The notes under the pieces: generated by a model
Seen by the model: only the letters and a program-made list of their open reading frames with translations
Database searches by the model: none
What the model was told of the DNA's origin: nothing
Position numbers and translations under genes: made by a program
DNA from: CAZJHD01 sp964545855
Lineage (GTDB): Bacteria; Planctomycetota; UBA1135; JACQFD01
Direction of reading: 5' to 3'
DNA length: 64,000 nucleotides
Assembly: GCA_964545855.1 (NCBI GenBank)
Contig: CAZJHD010000022.1
Location: 5,568 to 69,567 of the forward strand
Shown: positions 7,151 to 16,201 of the stretch, one piece after another
How positions within the stretch are numbered: the stretch's first letter is position 1
How the letters are laid out: every line of letters begins with the position of its first letter

Positions 7151-9209
7151 TGGCGCCGCCGAGGCCTTCGCGGAACTGCGGATGGAGCGCGTCGGGGATC
7201 CCCTCGAGAAGGCGATCGACGGCCGGGCTCACGACGTCGCTCGAGGGCGGCACGAGGAATCGCAGCCGATATCCGGCGCCGAGCCCGCGGGTGAAGGATC
7301 GCGCGAGCTGCGGAGGGAAGTTCGCGACGGCGCGCCGCAGGAGGGCCGCCGACGGCGAGAAGAACTCGTTCACGATCTTGCCGACGCGGAAGCCGAGACC
7401 GAAGGCCACCTCGTTTCGGTCCACGCGTTCGGGAAGCGAGTCGATCCGCGCGAAGGCCTTCTTCCCGTCGAAGAACCGCGGGACCGGCGGATAGCCGTCG
7501 AGGGAGACCTGCAGCAGCCCGTGCCCGAGACCGCGCGCGAGCCAGAGCCGCTCCTCCTCGCTCGCCGGGCCGCCGAGGAGCTGCGCGGCGAGCTCGCGAT
7601 CGAAGGGCTCCGCCATGCCGAGATCGTGCCCGACGGCGGCGGCGGCGAAGGCGCGGAAGCGCGGCGGCGGCCGGCGGATCCACGCCAGGCGCGCGCCCGC
7701 GTCTCCGGAGGGAGGCGCGCCCAGGGGAATGCGCGGCGGGATGTACCGCAGGGGGAACGTCCACGCGTCCGCGTCGTCCACGGCGTGCACGAGGTCGAGC
7801 ACGGCCCCCGGATCGGCGTGGCTCGCGACGAACCGGTTGGCGGTCGTGTTGCGCTCCGGGTCTCCGAGGAGCTTGCTCTCGACGCGGCGCAGGCCGGCGC
7901 GGTCCTCGGCCGAGAGCGACGCGTAGAGGAAGTGGCCGTTGAACTCCTCCCAGTGGAATCCCCGTCGCGCGGGCTCGTGGAGGATCGTCCGCCAATCCCA
8001 GGTGGAGAACGAGCCGAAGGCCCCCAGCAGGAACGCCGGTCCGAAGACCATCGGGGCGAGGACGGGCCGTCCTCGATCGGCGAGGCGCGCGGCGGCGACG
8101 CCGATGGGGAGGAGCAGGAAGGGGATCAGCGGGAGCGCGTAGCGCACCTCGAGGGCGTTCGACGTGGAGTCCTCGATCACGAAGGAGTTCGAGCTCCGCG
8201 CGAAGACCAGCGAGAAGAGGATCGGATAGGCCGCGAAGAACCCGCCGCACGCGAGGATCGAGCGCAGGCTCGTCTCGCCGCGACGCCAGCGCAGGATCGC
8301 TCCGACGAAGAGGGCGAGAGCGCAGCCGTAGGCGAGGAGGAGCGTCCCGTCGGCGAGGAACCGATTCTCGAACTGGAACGCGAAGGGGAAGCCGTCGCGC
8401 CAGAGCGTGACGAACCGATCGACCGGGTCGGTCGCGCCGAGGTGCTGCGTCGGGCTCCGGCCCCAGAGCGTGATGGAGGCACCGCCCGTCACGAGCCAGC
8501 CGAGGAAGGGAAGCGCGGCGCCCGCCACCATGCCCGGCAGGAACCCGACGGCGAGCTCACCCCAGAAGCGCGGCTCGCGCACGCGCGGGAGCGCCACGGG
8601 GACCGCGACCAGGGAGAGCGCCGCGATCCCGAGCGCTCCCTGCAGATGGAATCCGACCGCGAGCGTCACCAGGGCGCCCGCGAAGAACGCCTTCGCGAGG
8701 AGGCGCGAGCCTTCGCCGCGGGCCCACTCGATCGTGAAGAGCGCCGCCGCCAGGACGAAGGGGAGGCTCTCCACGTGATCGCCGTAGGAGAGGATCGCCA
8801 TCTTCGCGAATCCCGCGGGCGCGAAGGCGAAGAGCGCTCCCGAGAGCCGCGCCGCGCGCGAGCCGAAGTTGCGGTGAACGACGACCATCCACAGCGCCAG
8901 CGCCGCCAGGTGGAACAGCGTGCCGGCGAATCGGAGCGCGAAGGTGGAGGGCCCGAGCAGCACGTAGAACGGCGATGCGAGCACGCTCACCAGGAGCGAT
9001 CCCGGCACGTGCGGGATCTCGTAGAGGTGCGTCGGCCAGAGCGTCAGCCCGTCGACGAAGGCCTTCGCGAGCGTGCCGCGATAGAGACCCTCGGCGGGCA
9101 CCTCGTCGACGCGGGAGAGGCTCGTCCCGATGCGGAGGACCGTCGCGGCGGCGAGCAGCACGACGAGGGACCGGACCGGGAATCGGTCGGCCGAGGCGCG
9201 GTCGGTCAT
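7137..9209 (-). CDS. Polytopic membrane protein, GT-C glycosyltransferase-like
   Basis: A 690-residue integral membrane protein. From residue 14 on, the N-terminal two-thirds consist of many hydrophobic segments separated by short loops. The first luminal loop contains EVPAEGLYRG with acidic residues, as in GT39/ArnT-type GT-C enzymes that use lipid-linked sugars. The C-terminal part from about 430 is soluble, includes a stretch like DLVHAVDDADAWTF, and matches no family I recognise. The assignment rests on architecture only. It is the first of the minus-strand genes leading into the peptidase and glycogen genes; its 3' end runs into the 12-bp tandem repeat. Substrate unknown; a different membrane enzyme is possible. 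Confidence 0.65.
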   Translation of the reverse strand: MTDRASADRFPVRSLVVLLAAATVLRIGTSLSRVDEVPAEGLYRGTLAKAFVDGLTLWPTHLYEIPHVPGSLLVSVLASPFYVLLGPSTFALRFAGTLFHLAALALWMVVVHRNFGSRAARLSGALFAFAPAGFAKMAILSYGDHVESLPFVLAAALFTIEWARGEGSRLLAKAFFAGALVTLAVGFHLQGALGIAALSLVAVPVALPRVREPRFWGELAVGFLPGMVAGAALPFLGWLVTGGASITLWGRSPTQHLGATDPVDRFVTLWRDGFPFAFQFENRFLADGTLLLAYGCALALFVGAILRWRRGETSLRSILACGGFFAAYPILFSLVFARSSNSFVIEDSTSNALEVRYALPLIPFLLLPIGVAAARLADRGRPVLAPMVFGPAFLLGAFGSFSTWDWRTILHEPARRGFHWEEFNGHFLYASLSAEDRAGLRRVESKLLGDPERNTTANRFVASHADPGAVLDLVHAVDDADAWTFPLRYIPPRIPLGAPPSGDAGARLAWIRRPPPRFRAFAAAAVGHDLGMAEPFDRELAAQLLGGPASEEERLWLARGLGHGLLQVSLDGYPPVPRFFDGKKAFARIDSLPERVDRNEVAFGLGFRVGKIVNEFFSPSAALLRRAVANFPPQLARSFTRGLGAGYRLRFLVPPSSDVVSPAVDRLLEGIPDALHPQFREGLGGATSAR

Positions 9210-9274
9210 CGCGGCGCGAGGATCGGAGGGGCCAGGGCTCGGCTCAAGGTGTCAGCGCGGGGACGGCCCGAGGC

Positions 9275-9280
9275 TATCCT
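9275..9280 (+). promoter_or_regulatory. -10 box TATCCT, probable leaderless promoter
   Basis: TATCCT followed by CGG lies 9 nt before the ATG of the cyclodeaminase-like gene, the same geometry as the TATGCT boxes before the M48 and HPRT genes. It sits in the 80-bp divergent region between this gene and the membrane protein on the other strand. No Shine-Dalgarno sequence precedes the ATG. Confidence 0.45.
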
Positions 9281-9289
9281 CGGCCCGCG

Positions 9290-9913
9290 ATGACCTTTCT
9301 CGACAAAAGCCTCCGTGACTTCCTCTCCCAGCTCGCCGCCCGCACTCCCACGCCTGGAGGCGGAACCGTCGCGGCCCTGAACGCCGCCCTCGGGACGGCC
9401 CTCGTCTCCATGGCCGCGCGCTTCACGTCCGGCAAGAAGTACGTGGAGGTGGAGGCCGAGGCGGCGCGCGTGGCCGAGACCTGCGACCGGCTGCGGGAGC
9501 GCGCCGGCGTCCTCGCCGACGAGGACTCGGCCGCCTACGACGCCGTGACCGCCGCCTACGGCCTGCCGAAGACGAACGAGGCCGAGAAGGCGGCGCGCTC
9601 GCGCGCGATCGAAACGGCGATGGGAGGTGCCCTCGCCGTCCCGCGGCGAACGCTCGCCCTCGCGCTGGAGGCGCTCGAGCTGGCGGCGGCCTTCGCGCCG
9701 AAGGCGAATCCGAATCTCGCGAGCGACGTCCTCGTGGGAGCCGCCTGCCTGGTGGCGGCCGCCGAGGGGGCCCGCGCGAACGTGCGCATCAACGCGCTGT
9801 CGCTCCCCGATTCGAGCGACGCGAAGAAGAGCCTCGCGGAGGCCGACGCGGGCCTCGCCCGCGCGGGCGAGCTGCTGTCGGCGGTGCGCGCGGCGGTGGA
9901 AGGCGGGAAGTGA
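9290..9913 (+). CDS. Cyclodeaminase/cyclohydrolase family protein (FTCD C-terminal type)
   Basis: A 207-residue helical protein of the formiminotetrahydrofolate cyclodeaminase family. The family hallmarks are present: a start MTFLDKSLRDFLSQLA, then TPTPGGGTVAALNAALGTAL, and the ADEDSAAYDAV segment. Family members convert formimino-THF to methenyl-THF or act as methenyl-THF cyclohydrolases in C1 metabolism. The rest of a histidine-degradation pathway is not nearby, so a role in C1-folate cycling is as likely as histidine catabolism. Its stop overlaps the GTG of gpmI by 4 bp (GTGA), so the two are translationally coupled. Family is clear; the exact reaction is inferred. Confidence 0.85.
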   Translation: MTFLDKSLRDFLSQLAARTPTPGGGTVAALNAALGTALVSMAARFTSGKKYVEVEAEAARVAETCDRLRERAGVLADEDSAAYDAVTAAYGLPKTNEAEKAARSRAIETAMGGALAVPRRTLALALEALELAAAFAPKANPNLASDVLVGAACLVAAAEGARANVRINALSLPDSSDAKKSLAEADAGLARAGELLSAVRAAVEGGK

Positions 9914-11448
9914 CGCCGCGGCCGGTGCTGCTGTGCGTGCTCGACGGCTTCGGCGAGCGCGCGGAATCGGAGTGGAACGCCGTGCGCCTCGCGCCCGCCG
10001 AGAACGTGCTGCGATGGCAGAAGGAGTATCCGTCGGCGCTGCTCTCCTGCTCGGGGAACGAGGTGGGGCTCCCGCTCGGCCTCATGGGCAACTCCGAGGT
10101 GGGACACACGAATCTCGGCGCGGGGCGCATCGTCTGGCAGGAGATCACGCGCATCGACCAGGCGATCGCCGACGGCTCCTTCTTCGAGAGGGCCGCCTTC
10201 GTCGAGCCGATCGACGCGGCGCACCGGGAAGGACGCCGCGTGCACCTGCTCGGTCTCGTCTCCGACGGCGGCGTCCACTCCTCCGACCGGCACGTGCGCG
10301 CGCTCCTCGACCTCTGCGCCCGCAGAGGCATGCAGAAGGACCGCGTCCTCGTGCATGCGTTCCTCGACGGCCGCGACACGCCGCCGCGGAGTGCGCCGGG
10401 CTACCTGGCGCGGCTCGAGCAGGACATGGCGGAGGCTGGCGTCGGCCGCATCGCGACGCTCGTCGGCCGCTACTTCGCGATGGACCGCGACAAGCGGTGG
10501 GACCGCGTGAAGATCGCCTGGGATGCGCTCGTGGCGCGCGCCGGCGTGCGGGAGGCGTCGGCCGCCGAGGGCATCGCGGCGGCGCACCAGCGCCAGGAGA
10601 ACGACGAGTTCGTGAAGCCCGTCGTCGTCGGCGAGCCCGAGAGCGGCCGCGTCGCGGACGGAGACACGGTCGTATTCTTCAACTTCCGGGCGGACCGCGC
10701 GCGGGAGATCTCCGAGGCCTTCCTCTTCGACGGCTTCGCGGGATTCGAGCGCGGCGTGCGACCGCGCGTCCGCTTTGCGACCATGACGCGCTACCGAGAG
10801 GACTTCCCCTGCCCCATGGCGTTCCCGCCGCAGGTTCTGCAGGGGAGCTTCCCGGAGCTCCTGGCCGGCGCGGGCATCGCCCAGCTCCGCATTGCCGAGA
10901 CCGAGAAGTACGCGCACGTCACGTACTTCTTCAACGGCGGCGAGGAGAAGGTGTTCGCCGGTGAGGACCGCATCCTCGTGCCGAGCCCCAAGGTGGCGAC
11001 CTACGACCTCGCGCCGCGCATGTCCGCCGACGAGGTGACCGCGCGGCTGGTCGCGGAGATCGAGACGGGGAAGCACGGCGTGATCGTGCTCAACTTCGCG
11101 AACCCCGACATGGTCGGGCACACGGGACTCTTCGATGCGGCGAAGGAGGCGGTCCGGGCCGTGGACTCGTGCCTCGGGAAGATCGTCGCCGCGATCCGCG
11201 CCCGCGGCGGCGTCGCCGCCATCACCGCCGACCACGGGAACTGCGAGCTCATGCGCGATCCGGAGACGGGGGAGCCCCACACGGCGCACACGACGAACCC
11301 CGTTCCCTTCGTGCTCGTGTCCGACGAGCACAGGGGCGCGAAGCTCCGCGACTGGGGGATCCTCGCCGACGTGGCGCCGACCCTCCTCGACGTGATGGAG
11401 CTGGAGAAGGACCCTCGCATGGACGGCAGGAGCCTGCTCGACCGCTGA
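9910..11448 (+). CDS. gpmI: 2,3-bisphosphoglycerate-independent phosphoglycerate mutase
   Basis: Interconverts 3- and 2-phosphoglycerate in glycolysis and gluconeogenesis using two Mn ions. The 512-residue length is typical. The metal site begins at Asp12 (CVLDGFG), the phosphoserine nucleophile is Ser62 in GNSEVGHTN, and the later motifs DGRDTPP, FNFRADRAREI, NFANPDMVGHTG and TADHGNCE are all intact. The start is a GTG inside the stop of the upstream cyclodeaminase-like gene. It is followed 23 bp later by egtB. I see no functional reason for the grouping with ergothioneine genes. Confidence 0.96.
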   Translation: MTPRPVLLCVLDGFGERAESEWNAVRLAPAENVLRWQKEYPSALLSCSGNEVGLPLGLMGNSEVGHTNLGAGRIVWQEITRIDQAIADGSFFERAAFVEPIDAAHREGRRVHLLGLVSDGGVHSSDRHVRALLDLCARRGMQKDRVLVHAFLDGRDTPPRSAPGYLARLEQDMAEAGVGRIATLVGRYFAMDRDKRWDRVKIAWDALVARAGVREASAAEGIAAAHQRQENDEFVKPVVVGEPESGRVADGDTVVFFNFRADRAREISEAFLFDGFAGFERGVRPRVRFATMTRYREDFPCPMAFPPQVLQGSFPELLAGAGIAQLRIAETEKYAHVTYFFNGGEEKVFAGEDRILVPSPKVATYDLAPRMSADEVTARLVAEIETGKHGVIVLNFANPDMVGHTGLFDAAKEAVRAVDSCLGKIVAAIRARGGVAAITADHGNCELMRDPETGEPHTAHTTNPVPFVLVSDEHRGAKLRDWGILADVAPTLLDVMELEKDPRMDGRSLLDR

Positions 11449-11471
11449 AGGCGCGCACGCGCGCCATCGAG

Positions 11472-12821
11472 ATGCGATCCGCCCGCCCCGACTCTCGATC
11501 CACCGCGCCGGCCGAACGTCTCCCGGCCCTCGTGCGCGAGCTCGGGGAGGCGCGCGCGCGCACCGACGCGATCTTCCGGTGCGTCGCGCCCGAGGCGCTG
11601 CGGGAGCGGCCGATCCCCGAGCGGCATCGCCTCCTCTTCTACCTGGGGCATCTCGAGGCCTTCGACCGCAACCTCCTCCTGAAGCGGCTCCCCGGAGACT
11701 GCGCGCCGAACGCTCTGGACGAGCGGCTCGCCTTCGGCATCGATCCCGTGGAGGGCGACCTCCCGACGGACGCGCCCGAGGACTGGCCCTCGGTCGACGC
11801 GATGCGCCGCTACGCCGTCTCCGTGCGCGCCGAGATCGACGCACGCCTCCGGGGCGGCGCGCCGGACGCGGCCACGGCCCGCGTGCTCGCGGAGGAGCCG
11901 CTCCTCGACGCGGTCCTCGAGCACCGCTGGATGCACGTGGAGACGCTCTTCTACATGCTGCATCGGCTCGATCCCTCGCGGCTCGACGTGCCGCCGCCGC
12001 GGGCCGGGAGCGGGCGCGCCGAGCCGGCGACCGAGCGCGTCGAGATCCCCGCGGGCGCAACCACCCTGGGGGCGCCGGAGGCCGCCGGAGCCGCGTTCGG
12101 CTGGGACAACGAGCGGCGCGAGCATCGCGTCGAGGTGCCTGCCTTCGCGATCGACGCCACGCCCGTCTCGAACGGCGCGATGCTCCGGTTCCTGCGCGAC
12201 GGCGGCTACCGCGACCGAGCGCTGTGGACCGACGACGACTGGTCGTGGCGGGAGCGTGCGAGGATCGAGCGCCCGTCCTTCTGGCGCGAGCACTCGGGAC
12301 GGACGCTCCTGCGCCGGCTCGGCGGCGACGTGCCGCTCCCCCTCGACGAGCCGGCCTGGGTGAGCCACGCGGAGGCGCGCGCCTACGCGCGGTCCGCCGG
12401 CGCCGAACTCCCGACGGAGGCGCAGTGGCACCGGGCCGCCTTCGGCGCGCCGTCGGACGTGGAGAGTCCGTTCCCCAGGGGCGACGAGCCCGCGGAGCCG
12501 GAGCGCGGAAACTTCGGCCGCCCGTGGCCCGACGCGACGCCCGTCGACGCCCACCCGCGCGGCGCCTCCCGCTTCGGCGTGCGCGATCTGGTCGGCAACG
12601 GGTGGGAGTGGACCTCGACGCCGTTCGCGCCCTTCCCGGGCTTCGTGCCGCAGGGCTTCTACCCGGGTTACTCCGCCGACTTCTTCGACGGGCGCCACTG
12701 GGTGCTGAAGGGCGGATCTCCCGTCACGGCGCCGCGGCTCCTCCGCCGCTCGTTCCGCAACTGGTTCCAGCCGCACTACCGCCACGTGTACGCCGCCTTC
12801 CGCTGCGTCGGGAGGCGATGA
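11472..12821 (+). CDS. egtB: Ergothioneine biosynthesis sulfoxide synthase EgtB
   Basis: An iron enzyme that joins a sulfur donor (gamma-glutamylcysteine or cysteine) to the imidazole of hercynine, using oxygen. The 449 residues show the usual two parts: an N-terminal DinB-like bundle with iron-ligand histidines His60 (LGHLEAFDRN) and His151/His155 (EHRWMHVET), and from about 185 an FGE-sulfatase-like domain with TPVSNGAMLRFL, LPTEAQWHRAA, NGWEWTSTPF and the closing YAAFRCVG. The ATG at 11472, 23 bp after gpmI, gives family-normal length. Its stop overlaps the start of egtD by ATGA. EgtA, EgtC and EgtE homologues are not nearby, as in many non-actinobacterial ergothioneine producers. Confidence 0.93.
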   Translation: MRSARPDSRSTAPAERLPALVRELGEARARTDAIFRCVAPEALRERPIPERHRLLFYLGHLEAFDRNLLLKRLPGDCAPNALDERLAFGIDPVEGDLPTDAPEDWPSVDAMRRYAVSVRAEIDARLRGGAPDAATARVLAEEPLLDAVLEHRWMHVETLFYMLHRLDPSRLDVPPPRAGSGRAEPATERVEIPAGATTLGAPEAAGAAFGWDNERREHRVEVPAFAIDATPVSNGAMLRFLRDGGYRDRALWTDDDWSWRERARIERPSFWREHSGRTLLRRLGGDVPLPLDEPAWVSHAEARAYARSAGAELPTEAQWHRAAFGAPSDVESPFPRGDEPAEPERGNFGRPWPDATPVDAHPRGASRFGVRDLVGNGWEWTSTPFAPFPGFVPQGFYPGYSADFFDGRHWVLKGGSPVTAPRLLRRSFRNWFQPHYRHVYAAFRCVGRR

Positions 12822-13810
12822 GCGCGATGCCCGGCGCCGAAGCGATCCCCGTCGATCCGACGCGTCGGCTCGCGGAGGCCGTGCGCGCCGGATTGACGCG
12901 ACCGGGCCAGAAGGCGCTGCCGCCGGATCTCCTCTACGACGCGATCGGCTCGGCGCTCTTCGATGCGATCTGCCTGCTGCCGGAGTACGGGCTCACGCGC
13001 GCCGGGACGCGCCTGCTGCGGCGGCACGGGGACGAGATGGCAGCGCGGTTCCCCGCCGGTCCGCGCGTGATCGAGCTCGGCAGCGGGAGCGGTCGCAAGA
13101 CGCGCATCCTCCTGGAGTCCCTCGCCGCGCGCGGAGCCGTCGGCTACGCGCCGATCGACGTCTCGGAAGCGGCGCTCGCCGCCTGCGCGCGGCAGATCGG
13201 CGAGGTCCCGGGCCTCACGATCGACCCCATCGCGGCCGACTACGAGCCGGGTCTCGTGCGCGCCGTCGCGGGACGGCGTCCTGGGCAGTCGGCGCTGGTG
13301 CTCTTCCTCGGGAGCACGATCGGCAATCTCCCGCGCGAGGAGGCGCCGACGTTCCTCCGCAGCATCCGGGAGCGACTGGCACCGGGCGACGGGCTCCTCC
13401 TCGCCGCCGATCTCCAGCACGATCCGGAGAGGCTGATCCTCGCCTACGACGATCCCGCGGGCGTCACGGCGGCCTTCGATCGCAATCTGCTGGCCCGGAT
13501 CGACCGGGAGCTGGGGGCCGACTTCGATCTCCGGAGCTACGACCACGAGGCGCGCTGGAACGCGGCGGAGCGTCGCGTCGAGATGCACCTGGTGGCGCGG
13601 TCGCGGCAAGTGGTGCGCATCCCGGGCGCCGACTGCGTGGTGGAGCTGGAAGCGGGCGAGTCGATCTGGACCGAGTCGAGCGCCAAGTACCACGCGGACG
13701 AGGTCGCGGCGCTCGGGCGAACGGCCGGATTCGATCTCGCCGCGCAGTGGATCGACGAGGAGTGGCCCTTCGCCCAGACGCTCTTCGCGGTGCCCGGGCG
13801 CGCGCCCTGA
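12818..13810 (+). CDS. egtD: L-histidine N-alpha-methyltransferase EgtD
   Basis: Trimethylates histidine with three SAM molecules to give hercynine, the first step of ergothioneine synthesis. The 330 residues match EgtD length. The diagnostic N-terminal segment LYDAIGSALFDAICLLPEYG is present at 40-58, with SAM motif I ELGSGSGRKT at 76-85, the GSTIGNLPREE segment carrying the histidine-binding Asn, YDDPAGVTAAFDRN, and IWTESSAKY with the Glu/Ser substrate pair. The ATG lies within the egtB stop (ATGA), so production of the two enzymes is coupled. With EgtB it forms a minimal ergothioneine pathway. Confidence 0.95.
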   Translation: MSAMPGAEAIPVDPTRRLAEAVRAGLTRPGQKALPPDLLYDAIGSALFDAICLLPEYGLTRAGTRLLRRHGDEMAARFPAGPRVIELGSGSGRKTRILLESLAARGAVGYAPIDVSEAALAACARQIGEVPGLTIDPIAADYEPGLVRAVAGRRPGQSALVLFLGSTIGNLPREEAPTFLRSIRERLAPGDGLLLAADLQHDPERLILAYDDPAGVTAAFDRNLLARIDRELGADFDLRSYDHEARWNAAERRVEMHLVARSRQVVRIPGADCVVELEAGESIWTESSAKYHADEVAALGRTAGFDLAAQWIDEEWPFAQTLFAVPGRAP

Positions 13811-13904
13811 GCGACTGCTCGCGCGCCTGCGCCCGCCGCACGACGATTCTCGGAACGGGCACCGTTGGGTTGCGGACGCAGGCCGCGATGTGAAGCGGCG
13901 AGGC

Positions 13905-15959
13905 TCAGCCCCCCGGGCGCACGCGCGCCTTCTCCCATTCGAGGCGCGGCGGGATCTCGCGCAGCATCGCCGCCCGGAAGTCCTGGTGCACCGGGAAGAG
14001 CTCGGAGCCCTCCGGCACGTGCTTCGTGAGGAGGTCGAGCGCCTTCTCGAGCTCGTCGTTCCGGTAGTGGTAGAGAGCCACGTCCACCCAAGTGCCGGGC
14101 TTGAGGCGGTCGAAGCTCTCGATCGCACGGAGGACCTCGGCGATCTCCGCGTCGTCGGGCGGCGCGACCCGCCGATAGACCTCCACCAGGAGATCCTGAG
14201 TCGAGTCGAAGGGGTCCTTCCACGGCTCGTAGGCGTGGGCGAGGGCGAAGTGCTTCCGGAACTCCTCGGGGCGCGATTCGATCCAGAGCCCGATCGACTC
14301 GCTGAAGGGGTAGCGCTTCGCCTCTCCCGCATCGGGTCCGCCGCGGCGTCGGACGAGGAGGACGTGGGTCGCCGCCAGGAGGTCGTAGGGCGAGAAGGCC
14401 GCGAACTCGTTCTCGATGGGACGCGCGACGTAGTACTCGCGCACGGGAGCGATCTCGATGCCGGGATGGAGAGCCTCCGCCAGGTAGCCGAAGGCGGATG
14501 CATGCAGCATCTCCTGCGGGGTGCAGGTGAAGACGTGCGCGCGTCGCGTGCCCCGGTCGCGGTCGATCGCGTCGAGCGCACGCCGGGGCGACAGATCGCG
14601 GGGATCGGGCGGGAGCTTCAGCTTGATGAGCGGGAGCACGACGCGGCCACGCTCCGGGAGGAACGGCGCCGGCGCGTCGTCCGGCTGGAAGACGCGCAGG
14701 TCGAAGGGGCCGATCGCGATCCGCTGCGTCGGCCGGACGCGGAGGTCGTCGTCGGCGAGCACGTCGAAGGCGGCGCCGAGCCAGCCGAGCACGCCGAGAC
14801 CGACGAGCGCCGCGACGAAGGGGGCGCGCAGCCAGGCGAGCGACGACGCGCGCAACTCGAGGAAGGGGATGCGCAGGCCCGTGACGACGAAGGCGACGGT
14901 CGCACAGACCGAGGGGAGGAGCGGCCCCACGTAGCGCGACTCCTTCGTCGGCACGAGCGAGATCGCGAGGTAGGTGCCTCCGAGGAGGAGCAGAAGCCGC
15001 AGCCCGTCGAGGGCGCGCGGGAGGTCGACGGGCGTCGCGCGCGTCCGGCGCAGGGCGAGCCCCAGCAGGAGGAGCACGAGGCACTCGCGGAAGGCGGCCT
15101 CGAAGGGAACGGAGGTCTCGAGGTCGAGCGCCTTCCAGAAGTACGTGAGCGACTCGAAGGAGGTGACCGACGAGCCCGCGTGGAAGATGTCCTGGCGCGC
15201 GACATTGATGGTGAAGGCGAGGAAGTCGTTGCCGCGCAGGATCGCCCAGGGCGCGATCCCCGCGAGGAACAGCGCCCCGCCGAGCGCCACGTTGCGGGCG
15301 CGGCGCGCCGCGTCGCCGCGATCCTCGGCCGTCCGCCATCGGCTCGCGATCGCCGCCAGCAGCACGCCCGGGACCGTGAGCAGCGGGCCGAGGAAGGCGA
15401 AGGCGAAGTTCCATTTCACGAGGACTCCGACGGCCGCCACGGCGCCGAGGGCCGCCGTGGGCGCCCTCCGCCGGAACCCGTCGCTCGCGAGCCAGGCCCA
15501 CGAGGCCGCCGCCACGCAGGCCATGAGCGGCACCTCGAGCATCATCAGATGCTCGAAGATCGCGACGTGCGTGGTCGTGAGAGCGAGCACCGCCGTGAGG
15601 AGGCCCGTGCCCGGTCCCCGGAGGCACGCGCCCATGCCGTAGCAGCCGATCGCGAGGAGGGCGACGAAGAGCCACTGCGCACGGACGGGTGCGTCGAGGT
15701 CCTCCGGCGAGGCGGCGAGGAACGGCGCCGCGACCGTCGCGAACAGGGGCGGATGGGGCTCGGGGTGCGCGCGGAAGACGCGCTCGACGAGATCGGGCGT
15801 CGGATGGGAGAGGATCCCGGCGATCCGGCTCGACGTGGTGAGGTAGCGGATCTGATCGCCCCTCGGGACCCTGTGATCGCGCCGCAGCCACAGATCGATC
15901 GCCACCATGTGGGCGACGATCCAGAGCAGGAGCAGGGCCACCGCGAGTCGTCGGCGCAT
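13905..15959 (-). CDS. Polytopic membrane protein, probable GT-C glycosyltransferase
   Basis: A 684-residue membrane protein. The ATG at 15959 is used because a transmembrane segment (VALLLLWIVAHMVAI) follows immediately; an earlier ATG at 16067 would add 36 residues of poor coding character. After the first helix comes a loop with RRDHRVPRGDQIRYLT, then a series of hydrophobic helices to about residue 420, and a soluble C-terminus with ARPIENEFAAFSPYDLLAA. The layout resembles GT39/GT83-like enzymes that transfer sugars from polyprenyl phosphate. The end of the protein has tetratricopeptide-like helical character (YHYRNDELEKALDLLTKHV). It is divergent from the GT2 gene, which could supply a lipid-linked sugar. 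Substrate unknown. Confidence 0.65.
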   Translation of the reverse strand: MRRRLAVALLLLWIVAHMVAIDLWLRRDHRVPRGDQIRYLTTSSRIAGILSHPTPDLVERVFRAHPEPHPPLFATVAAPFLAASPEDLDAPVRAQWLFVALLAIGCYGMGACLRGPGTGLLTAVLALTTTHVAIFEHLMMLEVPLMACVAAASWAWLASDGFRRRAPTAALGAVAAVGVLVKWNFAFAFLGPLLTVPGVLLAAIASRWRTAEDRGDAARRARNVALGGALFLAGIAPWAILRGNDFLAFTINVARQDIFHAGSSVTSFESLTYFWKALDLETSVPFEAAFRECLVLLLLGLALRRTRATPVDLPRALDGLRLLLLLGGTYLAISLVPTKESRYVGPLLPSVCATVAFVVTGLRIPFLELRASSLAWLRAPFVAALVGLGVLGWLGAAFDVLADDDLRVRPTQRIAIGPFDLRVFQPDDAPAPFLPERGRVVLPLIKLKLPPDPRDLSPRRALDAIDRDRGTRRAHVFTCTPQEMLHASAFGYLAEALHPGIEIAPVREYYVARPIENEFAAFSPYDLLAATHVLLVRRRGGPDAGEAKRYPFSESIGLWIESRPEEFRKHFALAHAYEPWKDPFDSTQDLLVEVYRRVAPPDDAEIAEVLRAIESFDRLKPGTWVDVALYHYRNDELEKALDLLTKHVPEGSELFPVHQDFRAAMLREIPPRLEWEKARVRPGG

Positions 15960-16201
15960 GCAGAGGCCATCCTGGCGTCCCTGCGCGCGGGACGAGAACG
16001 CCAATCCGAGGTCCGCCGCAGGCGTCCCGAGTCCGGGGCATCGCGTCGGCGGTCGCCCGACCCGCACGCCCTCCGGCGCGGCTTCGACGGTGCGGTATGG
16101 TGGGAACTCCGATCGCGGGCAGGTCGGCTCCGGCGCGTCGCCGCGAGCGCGGCTCCGCGTGCACTCGTCGCAGCGGAGCCACGCCGGCTTCGCCGATCGC
16201 G

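Noticed and set aside
6028..8250. A longer M48 protein starting far upstream, with a glycine-zipper-like segment
   Set aside because: The extension runs antisense-like over the membrane protein gene in another frame; the lipoprotein signal at 7044 and the promoter box show the true start.
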